A program made the translations under genes and the position numbers. 64,000 nt of DNA, from NCBI GenBank assembly GCA_029884335.1, contig JAOUIA010000007.1, positions 19,733 to 83,732 on the forward strand, read 5' to 3'. The notes beneath the pieces are model-generated. The model worked only from the letters and a program-made list of their open reading frames with translations, ran no database searches and had not been told where the DNA came from. Below are positions 44,595-54,906 of the stretch, piece by piece. Every line of letters begins with the position of its first letter. Position 1 is the first letter of the stretch. Source of the stretch: Betaproteobacteria bacterium (GTDB lineage Bacteria > Pseudomonadota > Gammaproteobacteria > Burkholderiales > Casimicrobiaceae).

Positions 44595-45089
44595 TCACGG
44601 CTGCAGCGCGAACGCGTGCCGCGCCTCCAGCGCGAGCAGCGCCTGCTTGCGCCTGAGCCCCCCGGCATAGCCGGTGAGCGTGCCGTCCGCGCCGATCACG
44701 CGGTGGCAGGGCACGACGATCGCGATCGGGTTGCGGCCGTTCGCCGCGCCCACCGCGCGGACCGCCGCGGGCCGGCCGACGGTACGCGCCACGTCGCTGT
44801 AGCTCGCCGTGTGCCCGTACGGAATCGACAGCAGCGCGCGCCACACGTCCTGCTGGAACGACGTGCCGCGCGGCGCGAGCGGCAGGTCGAACGCGGTGCG
44901 CCGGCCCGCGAAGTACTCCGCGACCTGCGCGGCGACCCGATCGAGGAACCGCGCGGCGTCGCCCGGCGCCTCGACGCTGTCGCGCACGTCGCCGTCGAAG
45001 TCCAGCGCGAGGAGTGCCTTGCCGTCCGTCGTCGCGCGAAGCGGACCGAGCGGCGAGTCGATGCGGCGTTGCCAGTGCGTTGCGATCAT
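44595..45089 (-). CDS. ogt: Methylated-DNA-[protein]-cysteine S-methyltransferase
   Basis: 164-residue alkyl-DNA repair protein that accepts alkyl groups from O6-methylguanine on its active Cys, which lies in IAIVVPCHRVIGADG. HTH recognition segment SIPYGHTASYSDVARTVGRPAAVRAVGAANGRNPI precedes it. The gene follows the Ada-AlkA fusion on the same strand, separated by a REP cluster, so both alkylation-repair functions are linked. ATG 45089 has an AACGGAG box. Confidence 0.94.
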   Translation of the reverse strand: MIATHWQRRIDSPLGPLRATTDGKALLALDFDGDVRDSVEAPGDAARFLDRVAAQVAEYFAGRRTAFDLPLAPRGTSFQQDVWRALLSIPYGHTASYSDVARTVGRPAAVRAVGAANGRNPIAIVVPCHRVIGADGTLTGYAGGLRRKQALLALEARHAFALQP

Positions 45090-45108
45090 CTCCGTTCCTT
45101 CGCGTTTC

Positions 45109-45234
45109 CCCTCACCCCTCTCCCTGCTCGCGCGGCCCCCCTCACCCCCGACCCCTCTCCCGCCTGGCGGCGGGAGAGGGGGGCTGACCTCCCCTCGCCC
45201 CGCGCAAGCGGGGAGAGGGGCCGGGGGTGAGGGC
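45109..45234. repeat. REP-type palindromic repeat cluster
   Basis: Starts CCCCTCACCCCTC, contains CCCCTCTCCCGCC/GGCGGGAGAGGG and CCCCTCGCCCCGC/GCGGGGAGAGGGG palindromes, and ends GGGGGTGAGGGC. It fills the ogt-alkA gap and the last 93 bases of the alkA-like frame. Same family as at 37481, 58478 and 63779. Confidence 0.85.
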
Positions 45235-46656
45235 AAGTCCATGCCACAAGTGCAGCACGGCGTAGCCGCGCCACGGCCGCCAGCGCTCCGCATGCGCCAG
45301 CACGTCCGCCGGCCGCTCGAACCCCAGCGCGCGCTTGACGCCGAGATCGGTGTGCGGGAACGCGTCGGGCCAGCCGAGAGCGCGCAGCGCAATGTACTGG
45401 GCCGTCCACGGCCCGACGCCCGGCAGCTCCTGCAGCCGGTCGATCGTCGCCGCTGCGTCCGCGGCCGGCGACAGGTCGAGCCCGTCGGCGACGGCGCGAG
45501 CGAGCGCGATCACCGTCCGCGCGCGCGCCTTCGGCACGCCGATCGCCGCGATCGCCGACTCGCTGCGCCCCGCGACTTCGGCGGCTTCCGGGAACGCGAG
45601 CGCGACGCCCGCCTGCGGCTCCGGCAGCGGCGTGCCGAACGCCGACGCGAAGCGGCCCATCAGCGTTGTCATCGCCCGTACCGACACCTGCTGGCCGAGC
45701 ACGCCGCGCACGCCGATCTCGAAGCCGTCGAACGCGCCGGGAATGCGCAGGCCGGGCAGCGACCGGGCGAGCGACCCGAGCGCACCGCCGACCTCGTCCG
45801 GGTCGCAGCCCAGGTCGAACGCCTGCCGCACGCGCGCGAGCACCTGCGGCAGCACGCGCGCCAGCGACGGCGACACTTCGACGGCGAGCGCGTTGCGCCG
45901 CGCGGCGAGGCTCACGCGCAGCGTGCCGAGATGCCGCTCGCCGCGATGGCGGATCGCCACCGCTCGGCGCCACGACGAGCCGTCGCGCAGCTCCACGCCG
46001 GCGATCGCGCGCGCCGACAGGAACGCGAGCATCGCCTCCCACGCGTACGGCGGACGGAAGCCCAGCGCGAACGAGAGCCGGTCGGTGCGCGCGAGCTCGC
46101 CGCGCGCACGCAGCCTGGTGGGCGGCATGCGGTAGCGCTGCGCGAACAGCGCGTTCATGCGCCGCACGCTCGCAAAGCCGCTGGCGAACGCGACGTCGGT
46201 GACCGGAAGCGCCGTGTCCGTCAGCAGCCGCTTCGCCAGCAGCAGGCGCTGCGTCTGCGCGTACGCGACGGGCGCGACGCCGAACTCCGTCTCGAACACG
46301 CGCCGCATGTGCCGGCTCGTGATGCCGAGCCGGAGAGCCAAATCGTCGAGCGTGCGCCCCTCGAGGAATCCGTCGTCGATGAGCCGGATCGCCGCGTTCG
46401 CGAGCTGGCGGCTCGCGTCGACGGCCGCGAAGCCGGGCGCGAGCTCCGGCCGGCAGCGCAGGCAGGGCCGGAACCCGCCGGCCTCCGCCGCCGCTGCGCT
46501 GGGGAAGAAGCGGCACTGCGCGCGGCCGGGCGTGCGCACGGTGCACACCGGCCGGCAGTAGACGCCGGTCGAGCGCACGCCGACGAAGAAACGCCCGTCG
46601 AAGCGCGCGTCGTGGGCGACGAGCGCGCGGTAGCAGGCGTCGGGGTCGAGCGTCAT
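45142..46656 (-). CDS. Ada-type regulator fused to AlkA DNA-3-methyladenine glycosylase
   Basis: 504 residues in three parts. Residues 1-75 are the Ada Zn/methyl-acceptor domain (GVYCRPVC, then RPCLRCRPE, four Cys), which takes methyl from phosphotriesters. About 80-190 is an AraC-type HTH pair (LDDLALRLGITSRHMRRVFETEFGVAPVAYAQTQRL, ALPVTDVAFASGFASVRRMNALFAQRYRM). About 200-470 is AlkA with HhH-GPD: LQELPGVGPWTAQYIALRALGWPDAFPHTDLGV, catalytic Asp in HTDLG. The last 30 residues (after LWHGL) are encoded by a REP repeat and are not family sequence, so the native stop was lost. Confidence 0.94.
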   Translation of the reverse strand: MTLDPDACYRALVAHDARFDGRFFVGVRSTGVYCRPVCTVRTPGRAQCRFFPSAAAAEAGGFRPCLRCRPELAPGFAAVDASRQLANAAIRLIDDGFLEGRTLDDLALRLGITSRHMRRVFETEFGVAPVAYAQTQRLLLAKRLLTDTALPVTDVAFASGFASVRRMNALFAQRYRMPPTRLRARGELARTDRLSFALGFRPPYAWEAMLAFLSARAIAGVELRDGSSWRRAVAIRHRGERHLGTLRVSLAARRNALAVEVSPSLARVLPQVLARVRQAFDLGCDPDEVGGALGSLARSLPGLRIPGAFDGFEIGVRGVLGQQVSVRAMTTLMGRFASAFGTPLPEPQAGVALAFPEAAEVAGRSESAIAAIGVPKARARTVIALARAVADGLDLSPAADAAATIDRLQELPGVGPWTAQYIALRALGWPDAFPHTDLGVKRALGFERPADVLAHAERWRPWRGYAVLHLWHGLALTPGPSPRLRGARGGQPPSPAARRERGRG

Positions 46657-46775
46657 GGGCGCAGTGTGGCGGCGGGCGAGGCGCGCCGCTCGCCATTATC
46701 GGACATCGGGTTCGGCCTCCCCGCCGGGCCCCCTTTGCGCCGATAATGGCGGCTTTCCCCGCGACCGCACCTGCC

Positions 46776-47738
46776 ATGCTGCGAATCCTCTCCGCCCTCG
46801 CGTTCCTGATCGGGAGCGCGCACGCGCAGCCGCTCGACAAGCTCGTGTTCGCCACCGACTGGCTCGCGCAGGCCGAGCACGGCGGCTTCTACCAGGCGCT
46901 CGCCGAAGGCACGTACCGCAAGCACGGCCTCGACGTCACGATCCGCATGGGCGGGCCGCAGGTCAACGGGCTGCAGCTGCTCGCCGCCGGCCAGATCGAC
47001 GTCGCGATGGGCGACGGGCTGCAGGTGCTCTCCGCGATCGAGCAGAGCGTGCCGCTCGTCGCGATCGCCGCCACGTTCCAGAAGAACCCGACCGTGCTCA
47101 TCGCGCATCCGGGGCCGCAGCGCATCGAGGACCTCAAGGGCAAGCCGATCGCGATCGGCGCGGCCAGCAACACGACGTTCTGGCCCTGGCTCAAGCAGAA
47201 GTACGGCTTCACCGACGACCAGAAGCGGCCGTACGCGTTCTCCGTGCAGCCGTTCCTCGCCGACCGCACGCTCGCGCAGCAGGGATTCGCGACCTCCGAG
47301 CCGCACTCGATCGAGAAGGCCGGCGTGAAGCCGACCGTGTTCCTGCTTGCCGACCTCGGCTACCCGCCCTACTCCGAGGCGCTGATCGTGACGCGCGCGA
47401 CGCTCGACAAGCGCCGCGACGCGCTCGTGCGCTTCGTGCGCGCCTCCGCCGAAGGCTGGAAGAGCTACCTCGCGAACCCCGCGCCGGGGAACGCGCTGAT
47501 CCGCAAGGACAATCCGCAGATGGGAGAGGACCTCGTCGCGTTCGGCGTCGCGAAGACGAAGTCGCACGGCCTCGTCGACTCCGGGGACGCGCGGGCGCAG
47601 GGGTTGCTGACGATGACCGACGCGCGCTGGAACGCGACCGTCGACTTCCTGCGCAGCGCCGGCCTTGCAAAGCCGGGCGTGGACTACCGTCGCGCCTGGA
47701 CGCTCGACGTCGTCCGCGACGTGAAGGTGCTGCCCTGA
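46776..47738 (+). CDS. ThiY/SsuA-like ABC substrate-binding protein
   Basis: 320 residues with signal peptide (MLRILSALAFLIGSAHA). NMT1/THI5-like features: VFATDWLAQAEHGGFYQALAEGTYRKHGLDVTIRMGG, NGLQLLAAGQIDVAMGDGLQVL, IEDLKGKPIAIGAASNTTFW, FTDDQKRPYAFSVQPFLAD. The aromatic-rich early segment resembles receptors for thiamine-pyrimidine precursors and related ring compounds. ATG 46776 begins the signal peptide; ATG 46746 is 10 codons upstream. It leads an operon with its ATPase and permease. Confidence 0.9.
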   Translation: MLRILSALAFLIGSAHAQPLDKLVFATDWLAQAEHGGFYQALAEGTYRKHGLDVTIRMGGPQVNGLQLLAAGQIDVAMGDGLQVLSAIEQSVPLVAIAATFQKNPTVLIAHPGPQRIEDLKGKPIAIGAASNTTFWPWLKQKYGFTDDQKRPYAFSVQPFLADRTLAQQGFATSEPHSIEKAGVKPTVFLLADLGYPPYSEALIVTRATLDKRRDALVRFVRASAEGWKSYLANPAPGNALIRKDNPQMGEDLVAFGVAKTKSHGLVDSGDARAQGLLTMTDARWNATVDFLRSAGLAKPGVDYRRAWTLDVVRDVKVLP

Positions 47739-48526
47739 CGCTGTCCGGCGACGACGCCGCGCCGGTCCTCGCCGCGCGCGGCGTCGCGAAGTCGTTTCGC
47801 ACCGGCACGCTCGCGCTCGACCGCGTCGACGTCGCGATACGCGAGCGCGAGTTCGTCACTCTCCTCGGCCCCTCCGGCTGCGGCAAGACGACGCTGCTCA
47901 ACCTCTTCGCCGGCCTGACCGGGCCCAGCGCCGGCGCGCTCGCCTGGTGGGGCGAAGGCGCGCCGCCGGCCGATGCCGCGCGCCGCTTCGGCTACGTGTT
48001 CCAGGCGCCGACGCTGATGCCCTGGGCGAGCGTGGTCGCGAACGTGCGCCTGCCGCTCGACCTCGCGCACACGCCGCGGGGCCAGGCCGACGCCGCCGCG
48101 CGAAATGCCCTGGCGCTCGTCGGATTGCAGGGCTTCGAGCGGCACCTTCCCCGCGAGCTGTCGGGCGGCATGCAGATGCGCGCCTCGATCGCCCGTGCGC
48201 TGGTGACCGCGCCGTCGCTGCTGCTGTTGGACGAGCCGTTCGGGGCGCTCGACGAGTTCACGCGCGAGCGCCTCGACGCCGAATTGGCGGCGCTCTGGCG
48301 CACGCAGGGGCTCACCGTCGTGTTCGTCACGCACAGCATCGCCGAGGCAGTGTTCCTGTCCACGCGCATCCTCGTGATGGGCGCGCGGCCGGGCCGCATC
48401 GTCGACGACGTGGCGGTGGACGCGCCGTTCCCGCGCGGCGACGACTGGCGCACGTCGGTCGCGTTCGCGCAGCTCGCTCGGCGCCTTTCGGCGCGCGTGC
48501 GCGAAGCGGGAGCGGCACATGCCTGA
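47735..48526 (+). CDS. ThiZ/SsuB-like ABC ATPase, probable CTG start
   Basis: 263 residues. Walker A GPSGCGKTT, signature ELSGGMQMRASIARAL, Walker B LLLLDEPFGALDE, switch His FVTHSIAEAV. No ATG, GTG or TTG exists in this frame between the receptor's stop and Walker A. CTG 47735 (as CTGA, overlapping the receptor stop at 47736) gives a sensible N-terminus (MTLSGDDAAPVLAARGVAKSF); CTG 47741 is an alternative. The stop overlaps the permease start by 8 bases. Confidence 0.88.
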   Translation: MTLSGDDAAPVLAARGVAKSFRTGTLALDRVDVAIREREFVTLLGPSGCGKTTLLNLFAGLTGPSAGALAWWGEGAPPADAARRFGYVFQAPTLMPWASVVANVRLPLDLAHTPRGQADAAARNALALVGLQGFERHLPRELSGGMQMRASIARALVTAPSLLLLDEPFGALDEFTRERLDAELAALWRTQGLTVVFVTHSIAEAVFLSTRILVMGARPGRIVDDVAVDAPFPRGDDWRTSVAFAQLARRLSARVREAGAAHA

Positions 48527-49304
48527 ACCCGGGCGCGGCTGGCGCATCGCCGCACCCCTGGCCGTGCTCGCGCTCGCGCTCGCCGCCTGGCAGGCCGCCG
48601 TGTCCGCCTACGAGCTGCCGGTGTGGCTGGTGCCCTCGCCGGCGACCGTGGCCCGCACGCTCGTCGCCGACCGCGAGCTGCTCGCCGCTTCGCTCGGCGT
48701 GACGCTGCGCATCGCGCTGTGGGCGCTCGCGCTCGCCGTGCTGCTCGGCGTGGCCGCCGCGCTGCTGTTCGTCCAGAGCCGCTGGCTGGAGGCGAGCCTG
48801 TTCCCCTACGCGGTGCTGCTGCAGGTGACGCCGGTCGTGGCGATCGCACCGCTGGTCATCATCTGGGTCAAGGACCTCGAGCTCGCGCTCGTGCTGTGCG
48901 CGACCGTGGTGGCGATCTTCCCGATCATCGCGAACACCACGCTCGGCCTGCGCAGCGCCGATCCCGGGCTTCTCGACGTGTTCCGCATGAACCGCGCGAG
49001 CCGGTGGCAGGTGCTGTGGCGGCTGCGCATCCCGTCGGCGCTGCCGTACTTCTTCGGTGGCCTGCGCATAGCCAGCGGTCTGGCGCTGATCGGCGCGGTC
49101 GTCGCCGAATTCGTCGCCGGCACCGGCGGCGCGGGCGCGGGGCTCGCCTACCAGATCCTGCTCGCAGGCATCCAGCTCAACGTGCCGCGCCTGTTCGCGG
49201 CGCTGGCGTTGATCACGCTCGCCGGCGTGGCGATGTTCGCCGCCGTCTCGGTGCTGGCGCGCGCGGTGCTGCGCCGCTGGCACGAAAGCGAACTGGACCG
49301 TTAG
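48519..49304 (+). CDS. ThiX/SsuC-like ABC permease
   Basis: 261 residues, about six membrane segments. BPD_transp_1 EAA-type loop: FRMNRASRWQVLWRLRIPSALPYFFGGLRIASGLALIGAVVAEFVAG with the conserved alanine-rich segment ending GLAYQILLAGIQL. ATG 48519 lies 8 bases inside the ATPase gene. With the receptor and ATPase it forms a complete importer of the ThiXYZ/SsuABC class; substrate unproven. Confidence 0.92.
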   Translation: MPEPGRGWRIAAPLAVLALALAAWQAAVSAYELPVWLVPSPATVARTLVADRELLAASLGVTLRIALWALALAVLLGVAAALLFVQSRWLEASLFPYAVLLQVTPVVAIAPLVIIWVKDLELALVLCATVVAIFPIIANTTLGLRSADPGLLDVFRMNRASRWQVLWRLRIPSALPYFFGGLRIASGLALIGAVVAEFVAGTGGAGAGLAYQILLAGIQLNVPRLFAALALITLAGVAMFAAVSVLARAVLRRWHESELDR

Positions 49305-49436
49305 GCCGCGCCGAGCGACCGCCGCGGGGCAGCCGAGCTCCCCGCGTCGTCGCTCGAGGGCTACAATGGCACCTTGCTTGGCGCCGGCGCGCCCGCCTGC
49401 GCCCGGCCGACCGTCCCGGACTCGCCCCAGGATCGC

Positions 49437-51673
<2,237 letters not shown>

Positions 51674-51674
<1 letters not shown>

Positions 51675-52435
51675 TGCGATCCCGGCCGAGACCCCCGCCG
51701 CCCCCGCTTCACGGGCACTGCGCCGTGTTCCTGGACATCGACGGCACGCTGCTCGAGCTCGCGCCCGCGCCGGACCAGGTCCACGTCTCTCCGGCGCTCG
51801 AAGCGCTGCTCGTGTCGCTGCGCCAACGCCTGGATGGCGCGCTGGCGCTCGTCACCGGGCGGGCCATCGGCGACGTGGACCGCCTGTTCCCCGGCATGCG
51901 CATGGCCGTCGCGGGACAGCACGGCTGCGAGCGGCGCGACGCTGAAGGGACGCTGCACCTTTACGCCGGCCGCACGGCGACGCTGGAGCAGCTGCGCACG
52001 CTGTTCACCGCGTTCGCCCGCCGTCACGATGGGCTGCTCCTGGAGGACAAGGGCGCATCGCTCGCGCTGCACTACCGCGGGGCACCCGAGCTCGCCGCGC
52101 ACGTGCACCGGACGATGCGGGAGACTGTCGCGGCGAGCGGCTCTGATGGTTACCGGCTCGAGCCCGGCAAGCGCCTAGTCGAGCTGCGGCCGGACGCGCG
52201 CGACAAGGGCACGGCGATCCGCGATTTCATGACCGAGCCTCCGTTCCGGGACCGTCGCCCGGTGTTCGTCGGCGACGACCTCGGCGACGAGCACGGCTTC
52301 ACCGTCGTTCGGCAGATGGGCGGCTGGGCGGTCAAGGTCGGCCCGGGGGCGACTCGCGCGCAGTACCGCCTGCCGGACGTCGCCGCGGTCGTCGGCTGGC
52401 TCGCCACGCCATCGTCCAAGGCGGCGGATGACTAG
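51674..52435 (+). CDS. otsB: Trehalose-6-phosphate phosphatase
   Basis: 253-residue HAD phosphatase. Motif I FLDIDGTLLELA, motif II region LVTGRAIGDV, RPDARDKGTAIRDF (motif III Lys) and motif IV VFVGDDLGDEHGF are complete. It dephosphorylates trehalose-6-P to trehalose. Start overlaps the otsA stop by one base. A decayed GH15 gene follows, completing a known otsA-otsB-gh15 arrangement. Confidence 0.95.
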
Positions 52436-52515
52436 GACGAGGCGAGCCCTGGCTCGCTGCCACCCCGGGGGGGGCGCGCCAGGCGGCCCCCCTGGCCGAT
52501 CGAGCTGTCCGCAAC

Positions 52516-53349
52516 GTGCGCGCGTCGGCCGCCGCCCGTGCGAGCGGACGCGCCATTCGAGCCTTGCTGCTGCCCCGCTCGCACGGGCGTCCCGGAACGG
52601 CCCGGCGCCACTGGCGTGCGCACGCTCGATTCGCGCACGCCGAGCAGGCGTACCTGCCGAATACGGCGGCGCTCGTCGCCACGCTCGGCGACCGCAGCGG
52701 CGGGCGGGTGGAGATAGTCGACCGCGTTCCGCGCCTTTCCAGCACGCCCGCCTGTTCCAGCCGCTCACGTTGTGGCGGGCAAGCCCGGCGCGTCGCGGGA
52801 AACCCGCGCATCACCATGCGCCTGCGCCCCGCCGCCGGGCACGGCTTCGCGCGCGCGGCGATCACGCTGCAGTTCAACCAGTTCGACGACATCGGCGCGA
52901 TCGTCGCCGCGATGACCGGGTTGAACGCGGAGGCGCTCCCGGGGTACCGCGGCATGGGGCCGGTGCGGTTCGGCAACGACGCCTACCGGCAAGTACAGAA
53001 CGACGTCTTCGGCGCCGGGGTGCTCGCGGCGATGCACGTGTTCTTCGATGAGCGGCTGGCTTGGCACGGCGACGCCGCCCTGTTCGCGCGACTCGAATCG
53101 CTGGGACGCGAGGCGGCCGCGCGCCACGACCGGCCCGACGCAGGGCCGTGGGAGCTGCACGGCGCGCGCCGCGTGCACACGTTCTCGGCGGTCATGTGCC
53201 GGGCGGCCTGCGATCGCCTCGGGCTCTACGCCGAGCACTTGGACCCGGCCAGCGGCGAGCACTGGGGCAACTACGTGCAGACGTACAGCATGGTGGGCCT
53301 GATCGGCTGCGCCATCCGCCTCTCGCTGCCCTGGGACGAGGCGTTCTGA
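52516..53349 (+). pseudogene. GH15 glucoamylase-like gene, decayed
   Basis: A 277-codon frame with clear GH15 fragments: AYLPNTAALVATLGDRSGGRVEIVDRVPR, then (in another frame near 52740) FQHARLFQPLTLWR, then NPRITMRLRPAAG, LQFNQFDDIGAIVAAMT, GYRGMGPVRFGNDAYRQVQNDVFGAGVLA, DAGPWELHGARRVHTFSAVMCRAACDRLGLY and QTYSMVGLIGCAIRLS. Intact GH15 of this kind is about 600 aa. Missing are the N-terminus, the middle with the catalytic EAPGSGR..WDYR block, and the segment before QTYSMVGLI; two local frameshifts are also evident. Unlikely to be active. Confidence 0.8.
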
Positions 53350-53383
53350 CGCGCGCGACGAGCGGTTGCGCGGAGCTTCCGGG

Positions 53384-53866
53384 CTACTGCCTTACGTCGC
53401 TCCACGCGGCGCCCGTGACGCGCGCGAGCTCGGCCGGGGTGAGCGAAAACACCGCGAACGGCGTGCCTGCCGCCGCCCAGATGCGTCCGAAGCGCGCGAG
53501 GTCGGCGTCCAGCAACAGCTTCACCGGCGTCGCGTGTCCGACCGGCGCCACGCCGCCGATCGCGTAGCCGGTCGCCTCGCGCACGAAGTCCGCGTCCGCT
53601 CGCGCGAGCGGCTCGCCGACCAGCGCGGCCACCTTCGCCTCGCTCACGCGGTTGTCGCCGGATGCGACGACGACAACCGCGCGACCGCTCGAACGGCCGC
53701 GGAACACGATCGACTTCGCAATCTCGGCGACCGCGCAGCCGATCGCGGCGGCGGCCTCCGCGCTCGTGCGCGTCGGCTGCTCGAACTCGACGACCTCGGC
53801 GAGAAGTCCCGCGTCGCGCAGCAGCCGCGCCGTGCGCCGGGCGGTCGGGTGCTCCGCCGGCTTCAC
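53384..53866 (-). CDS. YbaK/ProXp-type aminoacyl-tRNA deacylase
   Basis: 160 residues from GTG 53866, overlapping the stop of the upstream gene (GTGA). Domain: TARRTARLLRDAGLLAEVVEFEQPTRTSAEAAAAIGCAVAEIAKSIVFRG with the catalytic Lys of IAKSIVF, SGDNRVSEAKVAALVG and GVAPVGHATPVKLLLD. It hydrolyses mischarged tRNA, probably Cys/Ala-tRNAPro. Context with sugar-acid genes gives no further hint. Confidence 0.92.
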   Translation of the reverse strand: MKPAEHPTARRTARLLRDAGLLAEVVEFEQPTRTSAEAAAAIGCAVAEIAKSIVFRGRSSGRAVVVVASGDNRVSEAKVAALVGEPLARADADFVREATGYAIGGVAPVGHATPVKLLLDADLARFGRIWAAAGTPFAVFSLTPAELARVTGAAWSDVRQ

Positions 53867-54786
53867 CGGCCCCAGCGGAGCGCGAGCGGCCGCACCTCCG
53901 CGGCGAGCTCCAGCAGGCCCGCCCTCGTCGCCGGATGCAGCGGGTCGAGGGGGTGGCGCACGGCGTCGCTCGCGATGACGCCGCCCTCCATCATCACCGT
54001 CTTCGTCGCGCGCAATCCGCACTGGCGGTTCTCGTAGTTGACGAGCGGCAGGATGCGCGCGTAGGCGCGCGCCGCCTCGGCGCGCCGTCCTTCGCGGTGG
54101 TGCACGACGACCTCGCGAATCAGCTCGGGCAGCAGCGCGCTCGGCATCGTGCCGGTCGCGCCGGCGTCGAGGTCGGCCATCAGCGTGATCGACTCCTCGC
54201 CGTCGAACGGCCCGGCGATCGCCTTGCCGCCCTGTTCGATGAGCGCGCGCAGCTTCGCCGCCGCGCCCGGCACCTCGATCTTGAAGTAGCTCGCGAGCGG
54301 CACCTCGCGCGCGAGCCGCGCGAGGAAGGCTGCCGACAGGGTCACGCCCGACAGCGGCGCATCCTGCACCATCAGCGGGATCTTCGCGGCGTCGGCGACC
54401 CGGCGGAACTGCTCCAGCGTGCCGGCTTCGTCGGCGCGCAGCGTGGCGCCGTGGTAGGGCGGCATCAGCATCAGCATCGCTGCCCCGGCGGACGCGGCCG
54501 CCCTGGCGCGCTCGACCGCGATGCGCGTGCTGAAGTGGCTGCACGTCACGATCACCGGGGCGCGCCCCGCCACGTGCTCGAGGCACGCTCGCAGCAGAGT
54601 GTCCCGCTCGGCGTCGGTCAGCAGGAACTGCTCGGAGTAGTTCGCCAGGATGCAGATGCCGTCGACGCCCTGGTCGACCATGCAGTCGAGCACGCGGCGC
54701 TGCCCCGGGAGGTCGACGTCGCCCGTCGCCGTGAACGGCGTGGGCGCGATCGGGAAGACGCCCGTGTATGCAGCGGCAGTCGTCAT
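53863..54786 (-). CDS. L-2-keto-3-deoxyarabonate dehydratase-like (DHDPS superfamily)
   Basis: 307-residue TIM-barrel aldolase/dehydratase. Schiff-base Lys is in YFKIEVPGA. The usual DapA Tyr (YN.P) and TT motif are replaced by MVQDAPLSG and ICILANYSEQF. Together with MPPYHGATLR, PFDGEESITLMADLDAGATGTM and NYENRQCGL these match the L-2-keto-3-deoxyarabonate dehydratase known from Azospirillum rather than DapA. It would convert L-KDA (or a similar keto-deoxy acid) to alpha-ketoglutaric semialdehyde. Divergent from the enolase-superfamily dehydratase at 54907. Confidence 0.85.
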   Translation of the reverse strand: MTTAAAYTGVFPIAPTPFTATGDVDLPGQRRVLDCMVDQGVDGICILANYSEQFLLTDAERDTLLRACLEHVAGRAPVIVTCSHFSTRIAVERARAAASAGAAMLMLMPPYHGATLRADEAGTLEQFRRVADAAKIPLMVQDAPLSGVTLSAAFLARLAREVPLASYFKIEVPGAAAKLRALIEQGGKAIAGPFDGEESITLMADLDAGATGTMPSALLPELIREVVVHHREGRRAEAARAYARILPLVNYENRQCGLRATKTVMMEGGVIASDAVRHPLDPLHPATRAGLLELAAEVRPLALRWGR

Positions 54787-54906
54787 CGATGGCTCGCGAT
54801 CGGTGGATGGGTCGTGGAAACCGCATCGCCGTCCTGTCGATCCGGCGCGGCGTGCGGCGATCCGTGCGATCCTAGCACTCCCCGGCAACGCCAGAGGGAG
54901 TCCGCC

